Part shown: positions 30,122 through 36,813 of the stretch, piece after piece
Layout: every line of letters starts with the position of its first letter
How positions within the stretch are numbered: position 1 is the stretch's first letter
Origin: a virus
Virus record (IMG/VR): IMGVR_UViG_3300028829_001498
Location: 1 to 37,777 of that record
DNA length: 37,777 nucleotides
Reading direction: 5' to 3' (one strand)
The notes under the pieces: generated by a model
Told to the model about the DNA's origin: nothing
The model's database searches: none
What the model saw: only the letters and a program-made list of their open reading frames with translations
Position numbers and translations under genes: made by a program

Positions 30122-31481
30122 CGAAAGAATAGAACAAACAATATTAAGAAACTTAATGTACAATGAGCCGTACATGAGAAAGTCAATACCTTTTTTAAAA
30201 GATATATATTTTTCTAAAAGAGAAGAACATATTTTATTTTCAGAAATACATAAATTCGTTGCAAAATATAATAATCTTCCTACTAAAGAAACTGTACTCG
30301 TTGAAATGGGTAACAGAAAAGACCTTAACGATGAAGAAGTTAGGTCAGTAAAAGATTTACTAGAAGTATTAAATCCTGAAGATGTTGATCAAAATTGGTT
30401 AATAGATACTACAGAAAAGTTTTGTAAAGACAGAGCAGTACACAACGCAGTACTAGAAGGTATTAAGATACTAGATAAGAAAGATAAAGAAAGATCGCCA
30501 GAGGCAATACCAAGTATATTGGCTGACGCCTTAGCAGTATCATTTGACAATCATATTGGTCACGATTATTTAAATGACAGTGAAGAAAGATATAACTGGT
30601 ATCATACTAAAGAGAAAAAGTTTCAATTTGATTTAAGTTATTTCAACAAGATTACCAAAGGTGGTGTACCAAGTAAAACATTAAACATTGCTCTTGCAGG
30701 TACAGGTGTTGGTAAATCTTTGTTTATGTGTCACGTAGCTGCTAGTTTTCTTGCACAAGGCCAAAATGTATTGTACATAACTTTAGAAATGTCAGAGGAA
30801 AGAATTGCAGAAAGAATAGACGCTAACTTATTAGATGTAACTATGGACGATTTACATGCCTTACCTAAAGATGTATACAATGATAGACTAAAAAAAGTAC
30901 AAGATAAAACTAAAGGTCAATTAATTATTAAAGAATATCCAACAGCTTCTGCTCATAGTGGTCACTTTAGAGCATTGTTAAATGAACTTGCATTAAAGAA
31001 ATCTTTTAAACCACAAGTGGTGTTTATTGATTATTTAAATATATGTTCATCAAGTAGATTTAAAGGTGGTAATATATCATCTTACTTTTATATTAAAGCC
31101 ATCGCTGAAGAATTAAGAGGTCTAGCAGTAGAGTTTGATTTACCTATATTCAGTGCTACACAAACAACTAGAACTGGTTTTGTTTCTACAGATATTGGTC
31201 TAGAAGATACCTCTGAATCATTTGGTCTTCCGGCAACTGCTGACTTTATGTTTGCCTTGATGTCAAATGAAGAACTAGAACAACTAGGTCAGATGAAAGT
31301 AAAACAGTTGAAGAATAGATATAATGATCCTTCTTTTCATAGATCATTTATTCTAGGTGTAGATAGATCAAAAATGAAATTATATGATGTAGAAAACAAC
31401 GCACAAAATATAGTAGACAAGGGAACTGAAACAAAAAAGGAAATAAATCCTTATGATAAGTTTTCAGATTTTAAAGTATAA
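30114..31481 (+). CDS. 41: Replicative DNA helicase gp41 (DnaB type)
   Basis: The product is 455 residues from GTG 30114 (TTG 30111 adds one residue), with AAGGTAG upstream. It aligns along its length with T4 gp41: AVSFDNHIGHDYL (T4 SISFDSYVGHDWM), FNKITKGGVPSKTLNIALAGTGVGKSLFMC (Walker A AGTGVGKS at 195-202), NVLYITLEMSEERIAERIDANLLDV, VVFIDYLNIC (Walker B) and ESFGLPATADFMFAL. It unwinds the fork ahead of gp43 and activates the primase. No primase gene (61) is seen in the window. Confidence 0.96.
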   Translation: MNNERIEQTILRNLMYNEPYMRKSIPFLKDIYFSKREEHILFSEIHKFVAKYNNLPTKETVLVEMGNRKDLNDEEVRSVKDLLEVLNPEDVDQNWLIDTTEKFCKDRAVHNAVLEGIKILDKKDKERSPEAIPSILADALAVSFDNHIGHDYLNDSEERYNWYHTKEKKFQFDLSYFNKITKGGVPSKTLNIALAGTGVGKSLFMCHVAASFLAQGQNVLYITLEMSEERIAERIDANLLDVTMDDLHALPKDVYNDRLKKVQDKTKGQLIIKEYPTASAHSGHFRALLNELALKKSFKPQVVFIDYLNICSSSRFKGGNISSYFYIKAIAEELRGLAVEFDLPIFSATQTTRTGFVSTDIGLEDTSESFGLPATADFMFALMSNEELEQLGQMKVKQLKNRYNDPSFHRSFILGVDRSKMKLYDVENNAQNIVDKGTETKKEINPYDKFSDFKV

Positions 31482-31741
31482 TGGCTAAGAAACAAAAAGT
31501 AAGATTTAATAAATCTGATAGAAGACCGAAGGCTGATAAAGACTACGATAAACTACACTATTCTAAAAAGATGGTTAAGAAAGGTCGTAAGATTATTTGG
31601 CAAGTAAAAGAACAACCTACTAATAATATAATAGGTACATATTTCTTTGAGGAAGACGCAGATAAATTAGTTAAATTTCAAAACGAACATAGAGTTTGGG
31701 AAATGAATGGTGGTATACCTAGATTTTTATGGAATAATTAA
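31481..31741 (+). CDS. Small basic protein after gp41, unknown
   Basis: An 86-residue protein beginning with a TAATG overlap on gene 41. The first half is strongly basic (KKQKVRFNKSDRRPKADKDYDK) and the second half is beta-like (IIWQVKEQ, IIGTYFFEEDADKLVKFQNEHRVWE), which looks like a small nucleic-acid- or protein-binding domain. It is not recognised. Being coupled to the helicase gene, it could be a replication accessory factor, but that is context only. Confidence 0.55.
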   Translation: MAKKQKVRFNKSDRRPKADKDYDKLHYSKKMVKKGRKIIWQVKEQPTNNIIGTYFFEEDADKLVKFQNEHRVWEMNGGIPRFLWNN

Positions 31742-31754
31742 CTTGCCTCTTTCT

Positions 31755-31762
31755 TATAAATA
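31755..31762 (+). promoter_or_regulatory. T4-type late promoter (TATAAATA) at the head of the right-hand block
   Basis: Exact late octamer in the gap after the replication genes, 18 bases before ATG 31780. A weak sigma70-like pair, TTGCCT (31744-31749) and TATGAG (31767-31772) with 17-base spacing, overlaps it. Confidence 0.65.
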
Positions 31763-31779
31763 TGTTATGAGAGAGAAAT

Positions 31780-33201
31780 ATGGCTTATAATTTAGCAACA
31801 CTATCAACACTAACACAACACGTACCGTCTAATATAAAGAAAGACTTTACTTCTTTATTAAATATGATGGTAGAGGGTGCATATTATGGCGATGATTCTC
31901 CTGTCACAAAATCTAAAGTCTACATAGTAAAAGTATCTCCAGACAATTTAAAAAAAGTCCTACCTACACTAGAAAAAAAGTATACTGCTAAGATACAATC
32001 AGGTGCTAAAAAACAAGCAGACTTTATAGTACAAGGTTATAAGATTAAATTTATAGAAACAGGTAAGAAGTCTGTAAAACAACTAGACGCACAAGTCACA
32101 GCAAAACAAGAAAATGCCTCACTATGGATTATAAGAAGAGCATTGAAAGACAATATTAGATATACTTGTCCTGAAGACATATCTAAAGACAAAAAATTTA
32201 AAGAACTAGTTAGAATATATCCAGATGTGGTAGAAGATGAGTGGTTACAAAATTTTTATGCACAACAGAAAAAAATGTTAGAAGTGTTTAGAGGTAAATC
32301 ATGGACAGAATATAACAGAGACGGTGGTTTTATGAATTATATCTCTAACGTAATAAGAGATAAGTTTAAGATTTCAAAAAAAGATAGTTGGAATCCTGCT
32401 GACATATGGTTAATTAAAAATGAAAATGATGTTAGAAGAACTATTGACAATGCAATGAAAGGTAACTCTGTATCTATATCTAAACTAAATGACGTAATGA
32501 AAACTTTATATAGTCAATACAAATTGGCAGGTATATCATTAAAAAAAGTTTCAGGTAAAGAAGCAAAGTATGAAGAAGTAAATACTAAAAATGCATTGAT
32601 GAAGGACTCCAAGTTTACAATGAAGTTAGATAGATCAGTTATGAAAATGGGTAACAAAACTGACAAGACATTAGTATCTGCTGATATGAGAATAGATATA
32701 AAGTCTGCTAACGATGTTTGTGAATTTCAGATAAGACAAAACGGAAAAGGATTTAATCAGAATTTAAAATTTGATGGCAAATTCAAAGGTTCTGGTGCAG
32801 CTCGTATAGGAAAAGTACCAGTAGACTTATTAGCAAGATTAATGGCCGAATATGGTGTAGGAAATAATAATAGATTATTTTTTGTAAATGATCATAATCA
32901 ATATCCTAAATCATTGGCTGCCTTTGATAAGGTAAAATCGGTATACCTAAAACGATTTAAATTAGTAAACCGATATACTGATACGGGTATTACAGATAGT
33001 AAATTTATTGAAAGTATGATAAAATCATATAACAGTAATGATCTAAAGAACGGTGTATCACATACTAAACTAATGGAACTAGATTTTTTATACTGTATTT
33101 ACTCTATATCACCAGCAAAAAGAAACAAAATGCTAACAGATATGGTGTTTTTAGCTGAGAAAAGAGGGTCACAATTTGGTCCTTTTGGCAAGTTATATTA
33201 G
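31780..33201 (+). CDS. Large unrecognised protein, probably late expressed
   Basis: A 473-residue soluble protein behind a TATAAATA promoter. Visible elements are a basic N-terminal third, DSWNPADIWLIKNENDVRRTI, then AGISLKKVSGKEAKYEEVN, and a C-terminal half with CEFQIRQNGKGFNQNLKFDGKFKGSGAARIGKVP. The combination of a W.PADIW segment followed by a SLKKV strand seems familiar to me from large proteins of other marine phages, but I cannot attach a function. A nucleic-acid-related role is possible given the following genes. No signal peptide, membrane segment or classical catalytic motif is seen. Confidence 0.6.
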   Translation: MAYNLATLSTLTQHVPSNIKKDFTSLLNMMVEGAYYGDDSPVTKSKVYIVKVSPDNLKKVLPTLEKKYTAKIQSGAKKQADFIVQGYKIKFIETGKKSVKQLDAQVTAKQENASLWIIRRALKDNIRYTCPEDISKDKKFKELVRIYPDVVEDEWLQNFYAQQKKMLEVFRGKSWTEYNRDGGFMNYISNVIRDKFKISKKDSWNPADIWLIKNENDVRRTIDNAMKGNSVSISKLNDVMKTLYSQYKLAGISLKKVSGKEAKYEEVNTKNALMKDSKFTMKLDRSVMKMGNKTDKTLVSADMRIDIKSANDVCEFQIRQNGKGFNQNLKFDGKFKGSGAARIGKVPVDLLARLMAEYGVGNNNRLFFVNDHNQYPKSLAAFDKVKSVYLKRFKLVNRYTDTGITDSKFIESMIKSYNSNDLKNGVSHTKLMELDFLYCIYSISPAKRNKMLTDMVFLAEKRGSQFGPFGKLY

Positions 33202-33209
33202 TATAAATA
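33202..33209 (+). promoter_or_regulatory. T4-type late promoter (TATAAATA)
   Basis: Exact octamer starting directly after the stop codon of the preceding gene, about 60 bases before the ligase-like gene. The gap down to 33268 has only a 14-codon ORF and no clear hairpin. Confidence 0.6.
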
Positions 33210-33268
33210 TAAGTACTTGATATATTGAATGAGAAAGTGAATTAATTTATGGATAAAATGAAAGAAAA

Positions 33269-34489
33269 ATGTTTAATTTTAAAGGTTTCATAACTAAAGA
33301 AAAGAACACACATTTAGAACATCTAGAAGACGATATAATTAATAGAGGTTCAGAAGGTGGCGATAATGCTATAAAGTTTCTAAAATCAATTAGAAACATG
33401 CTGGTAGGGTCATCTGGTGCCAAAGTAAATATGTCTGTCAAATGGGATGGTGCGCCTGCTATTGTGTGTGGTGTCAATCCAGAAAACGGTAAATTCTTTG
33501 TTGGTACTAAATCTGTATTCAACGCAACTCCAAAAATCAATTATACACCAGGTGATATTAGAAGTAATCATAGTGGACCTGTTGCAGATAAACTAAACGT
33601 TTGTTTAAGAGAATTAAAAAAATTAAGAATTACAGGTATCTATCAAGGAGATTTACTCTTTACAAACGATACTAAAATACAAAATATAGATGGTGAGGCC
33701 ATGATAACTTTCACACCAAACACAATTACATATGCAACACCAGTAAACTCTACTCTAGGTAAAAAAATTAGAAGAGCAAGAATGGGAATAGTATTTCATA
33801 CAAGTTATACAGGTAAAGACATGAAAAGTTTAGGTGCTGGATTTGGTACAATATCTGGTAGATCAGGATCATCGGCAGTATTTTTAGCAAGTGCTGGTTA
33901 TACAGATACTTCCGGTTCATCAACATTTACTAGTGGTGAACTATCTAGATTTGACGCCTTAATTAGAATGGCAGAGGGATCACTTTCAAAAGCTTCAACA
34001 ATATTAAATGAAATGTCAAGATCAAATGATTCTTTATCAGTTGGTTTCAGACTAAAGTCTTTCTTTAATCACTATATTAGAAACACACAAGGCCATATGG
34101 GTAAGGTTAAACAATTACAAAAAATGTTTAGAGATTACTACGAGAATATTTTAACGGAAGAAATAGCAAATAGAAAAACAGAAAAAGGTAAACAAAAGTA
34201 TAGAGATATATTAGATACTAATTTAAAATTTATAGATAGAAACGAACAAGCATTATATTTTACCATAGCTTCTCATGTAAGTTTAGGTAATGCAAAGAAC
34301 TTTCTAATTCAAAAACTATCTCAAATACAAAGTATCGGACATTTTATTAGAACATCAAGTGGTTACAGAGTAACTAATCCAGAGGGTTATGTTGCAGTAA
34401 GTAGAGCTGCTGGTGCAATTAAATTAGTAGACAGATTAGAATTTAGTAGAGCAAACTTTACTATTGCTAAAGATTGGGTAAAAGGATAA
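33269..34489 (+). CDS. ATP-grasp-independent ligase-like nucleotidyltransferase (KxDG family)
   Basis: A 406-residue protein with an ordered set of motifs like those of DNA/RNA ligases: motif I KWDGAP (58-63, K58 as candidate AMP-accepting lysine), GIYQGDLLF (123-131, resembling motif III), MGIVFHTSY (172-180, IIIa-like), EGYVAV (372-377, motif IV-like) and IKLVDR (384-389, motif V-like). A helical insertion separates IIIa from IV. It begins MFNFKGFITKE, similar to the N-terminal tags of neighbouring genes. It might join nucleic acid ends or simply adenylylate a target. It lies in a late block with two P-loop kinases and a nucleotidyltransferase. The family name is not recalled. Confidence 0.6.
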   Translation: MFNFKGFITKEKNTHLEHLEDDIINRGSEGGDNAIKFLKSIRNMLVGSSGAKVNMSVKWDGAPAIVCGVNPENGKFFVGTKSVFNATPKINYTPGDIRSNHSGPVADKLNVCLRELKKLRITGIYQGDLLFTNDTKIQNIDGEAMITFTPNTITYATPVNSTLGKKIRRARMGIVFHTSYTGKDMKSLGAGFGTISGRSGSSAVFLASAGYTDTSGSSTFTSGELSRFDALIRMAEGSLSKASTILNEMSRSNDSLSVGFRLKSFFNHYIRNTQGHMGKVKQLQKMFRDYYENILTEEIANRKTEKGKQKYRDILDTNLKFIDRNEQALYFTIASHVSLGNAKNFLIQKLSQIQSIGHFIRTSSGYRVTNPEGYVAVSRAAGAIKLVDRLEFSRANFTIAKDWVKG

Positions 34490-34508
34490 TGAAAACATTT
34501 AAACAGTA
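34489..34508 (+). repeat. 20-base direct repeat, copy 1 (start of adenylate kinase-like gene)
   Basis: Identical to 35081-35100. Each copy begins at an ATG and encodes MKTFKQ plus the first two bases of a Tyr codon. It marks either a duplicated tag-encoding segment or strong codon-level conservation. Confidence 0.9.
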
Positions 34509-35094
34509 CGTTACAGAGGTAGATAACAAATATGTTTATGCAGTTGAACAACCAAAGATTGTTTTAATTGGTGGTCCAGGTTCGGGTAAATCTACTTATG
34601 CAAAATTTTTAGTAAAAGAATTTAATATAAAACATATCTATCCTGGTGATTTATTGAGAGCAGAAAAGGCCAAAGGTGGTGATATTGCAGATAGATTATC
34701 TGATTTAGGTAAAGGTGGTTTTGCACCTAATGATATTGTTTTAGAACTAGTATTCAAGGCTGTTGCAGAGGCGAAAGGTGGTTTTGTATTTGATGGCTTT
34801 CCTAGATATATGCAACAAGTAAGAGATTTACAACACAAAAAGATTAGCATAAACAATGTGGTCTTTCTAAATGTAAGTGAAAAAGAAGTTATTAGAAGAT
34901 TGACTGCTAGAGGTCGGGCTGATGATAAACCAGAAATTATAAAAAATAGAATATCTTTATATAAAAAAGAAACCGGTCCTGTAATTGATTATTACAGAGA
35001 CAAACAAGGGTTCATAGAAATAAAAGCTGAAGGTGGAGAACCGGAAGAGATAGCAAATACAATAATAAATAAGGTTAAAAATGAAAACATTTAA
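34489..35094 (+). CDS. Adenylate kinase-like P-loop kinase with capsid-targeting-like N-terminus
   Basis: ATG 34489 (TAATG overlap) gives 201 residues. Adenylate kinase motifs are in order: P-loop GGPGSGKST (28-36), GDLLR (53-57) of the AMP site, FDGFPR (101-106), and RLTARGRADDKPEIIKNR with the lid arginines, followed by YYRDKQGFIEI. The lid is short. The enzyme would interconvert ATP, ADP and AMP, or phosphorylate another nucleotide. Residues 1-20 (MKTFKQYVTEV...) lie outside the kinase fold and resemble the T4 IPIII leader MKTYQEFIAEA. It overlaps the next gene by 14 nt. Confidence 0.82.
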   Translation: MKTFKQYVTEVDNKYVYAVEQPKIVLIGGPGSGKSTYAKFLVKEFNIKHIYPGDLLRAEKAKGGDIADRLSDLGKGGFAPNDIVLELVFKAVAEAKGGFVFDGFPRYMQQVRDLQHKKISINNVVFLNVSEKEVIRRLTARGRADDKPEIIKNRISLYKKETGPVIDYYRDKQGFIEIKAEGGEPEEIANTIINKVKNENI

Positions 35095-35100
35095 ACAGTA
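35081..35100 (+). repeat. 20-base direct repeat, copy 2 (start of small conserved gene)
   Basis: Second copy of the repeat at 34489-34508, again exactly at a start codon. Confidence 0.9.
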
Positions 35101-35437
35101 TGAAAACAAAGTAGAAGAAATTGATTCTATTTGTGAAAATATGAAATACGATGACCTTGTGGTAGAAGAAGCCGAACATCAAGGTAAAAAAGTAAAATTA
35201 AATAACCCTACCAGATCAAATGATGGTAAAAAGAAGTTTTACGTATATGTAAAAAATGAAAAGGGTAATATAGTTAAGGTTGGATTTGGTGATCCGAATA
35301 TGGAAATAAAAAGAGACGACCCTAATAGAAGAAAGAATTTTAGAGCAAGACACAACTGTGCTAATCCAGGTCCTAAATGGAAAGCAAGATACTGGAGTTG
35401 TTATCAGTGGAGAGCTGGCGCTAAGGTGGACAATTAA
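35081..35437 (+). CDS. Small conserved phage protein with tag-like N-terminus, unknown
   Basis: A 118-residue protein. The N-terminus MKTFKQYENKVEE shares the tag of neighbouring genes; an acidic linker follows, then a compact basic domain from about residue 35: KKVKLNNPTRSNDGKKKFYVYVKNEKG, VGFGDPNMEIKRDDPNRRKNFRARHNC and GPKWKARYWSCYQW. I recall this domain from T4-like cyanophages, but without a known function. The two cysteines and many aromatic and basic residues may suit nucleic acid or capsid binding. It precedes sufE by 11 bases. Confidence 0.65.
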   Translation: MKTFKQYENKVEEIDSICENMKYDDLVVEEAEHQGKKVKLNNPTRSNDGKKKFYVYVKNEKGNIVKVGFGDPNMEIKRDDPNRRKNFRARHNCANPGPKWKARYWSCYQWRAGAKVDN

Positions 35438-35448
35438 AAGGAGATATA

Positions 35449-36108
35449 ATGTATATAAAAGGTGGAATGAAAAAACTAAGCAAAGCAATAGCAAAATCTA
35501 CTAAAGAGAGTTTAGATAGAGAAATAGCTATCGCAGAAGAGGAACAAAGAATAATGGACGAAGAAAATGGTATCAAATTTCCTACAAATCCGGAAATAGA
35601 CCAAACATATGAAGCGCCTGAACCTATATTAAATGAAGATAGAAAGTTAGTTGAGTTGGCTGATGGTTCAAAATTAGAAGAAATGTCAATCAAAGAAAAG
35701 ATTGGTACATGGTCACACAATTTTAATCAATTAGACCCACACAATAAATTTTTCTACTTGTTAGAACAAGGTAGGGGTATTGTTGAACTAGATGATACAA
35801 AAAGAATAAATGGATATAGAGTATACGGATGTGTTAGTCAAGTATGGGTATTGCCGTTACTAAAAAATGAGAAGATGATCTTTGAAGTAGACGCTGATTC
35901 ACACGAGGCTAGAGGTGTAATGTATATTTTACAATCAATATTTTCAGGTCACTCACCATCTGAAATTTTAGAAGTAACAGATCAAGAAATAATTGATATA
36001 GGTTTCTTTGAAACATTGAACGAAAAAAGACGAGATGGTACTTTTGCAGTAGTCAATGCTATAAGAACATATGCCAAAGATATGGTTGAAATGTTATCAG
36101 GCGAATAA
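35449..36108 (+). CDS. sufE: SufE-like sulfur acceptor with N-terminal extension
   Basis: The C-terminal 130 residues follow SufE: YGCVSQVW (C128 as sulfur-accepting cysteine; usual V.GCQSQVW), FEVDADSHEARGVMYILQSIFSGHSPSEIL and a closing RRDGTFAVVNAIRTYA (usual SR.NGL..M...I). SufE takes persulfide from the SufS cysteine desulfurase and hands it to the SufBCD scaffold for Fe-S assembly. The first 75 residues are an acidic, coiled-coil-like extension not seen in bacterial SufE (about 140 residues). It has AAGGAG before the ATG. A second ATG at residue 7 is possible. It may support the phage ferredoxin and radical SAM proteins. Confidence 0.85.
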   Translation: MYIKGGMKKLSKAIAKSTKESLDREIAIAEEEQRIMDEENGIKFPTNPEIDQTYEAPEPILNEDRKLVELADGSKLEEMSIKEKIGTWSHNFNQLDPHNKFFYLLEQGRGIVELDDTKRINGYRVYGCVSQVWVLPLLKNEKMIFEVDADSHEARGVMYILQSIFSGHSPSEILEVTDQEIIDIGFFETLNEKRRDGTFAVVNAIRTYAKDMVEMLSGE

Positions 36109-36120
36109 AACGGAACAGCA

Positions 36121-36813
36121 ATGAAAAACTTACAAGAAGTAAAAGCATTTTTAAATGAGGGTGTCTATGACAAAGGCATTTTCAAGGCCTTCTTTTTGGC
36201 GGGAGGACCTGGATCAGGTAAATCTTTCGTTACGCAAACCGCTTTTGCCGGTATAGGATTAAAAGTAGTAAACTCTGATACAATTTTTGAAAGAGAATTG
36301 TTAAAAGCAAACATGTCACTAAAAATGCCAGATGAGGAAGCATACTTTAGAGATAAGATAAGAGCAAAAGCAAAAGTTACAGCAGGTTCACAATTAGACG
36401 CCTATGTAAGAGGAAGATTAGGACTTGTTATTGACGCAACAGGTCGTGATAAAACTGTTATCAGTAGACAATATTCTATGTTAAAAGCAATAGGTTATGA
36501 TTGTTATATGATCTTTGTAAACACAAGTTTAGATGTGGCCTTAATGAGAAATGAATTAAGACCTAGATCAGTGCCAGAATATCTTGTAAAGAATAGTTGG
36601 AACAAAGTACAATCTAATATAGGTTCTTTTCAACAAATATTCAGACCAAGTAATATACTAATTGTTGATAACAATAGATCAGAAAAAGAATTAGTAACCA
36701 ATACCATTCAAACTGCTTCAAAATATATTAGAAGACAAATGAATAAACAGCCAGATAATTATCTAGCAAAACAATGGATAGCAAGAGAACTAGCAGCTAA
36801 GAAAAGAATATGA
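36121..36813 (+). CDS. P-loop kinase (AAA_33/polynucleotide kinase-zeta toxin type)
   Basis: A 230-residue protein with Walker A GGPGSGKS (28-35) in FFLAGGPGSGKSFVTQ, an acidic catalytic segment VVNSDTIFERE after it, and GLVIDATGRDKTVISRQ, as in polynucleotide-kinase- and zeta-toxin-like kinases. YDCYMIFVNTSLDVALMRNELRPR resembles the lid of that group. No phosphatase domain is attached. The N-terminus MKNLQEVKAFLNEG contains FLNE-G, which fits a T4 gp21-type cleavage site (L/I-x-E). The substrate (nucleic acid 5' end, nucleotide or small molecule) is unknown. It overlaps the next gene by four bases. Confidence 0.72.
   Translation: MKNLQEVKAFLNEGVYDKGIFKAFFLAGGPGSGKSFVTQTAFAGIGLKVVNSDTIFERELLKANMSLKMPDEEAYFRDKIRAKAKVTAGSQLDAYVRGRLGLVIDATGRDKTVISRQYSMLKAIGYDCYMIFVNTSLDVALMRNELRPRSVPEYLVKNSWNKVQSNIGSFQQIFRPSNILIVDNNRSEKELVTNTIQTASKYIRRQMNKQPDNYLAKQWIARELAAKKRI

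Noticed and set aside
33250-33294. Short ORF starting ATGGATAAAATG before the ligase-like gene
   Set aside because: Only 14 codons, overlapping the start of the next gene; no sign of a real product.
34489-35100. The 20-base repeat as a recombination or mobile element border
   Set aside because: Each copy lies precisely at a start codon and encodes the same N-terminal tag, so a coding explanation is simpler.
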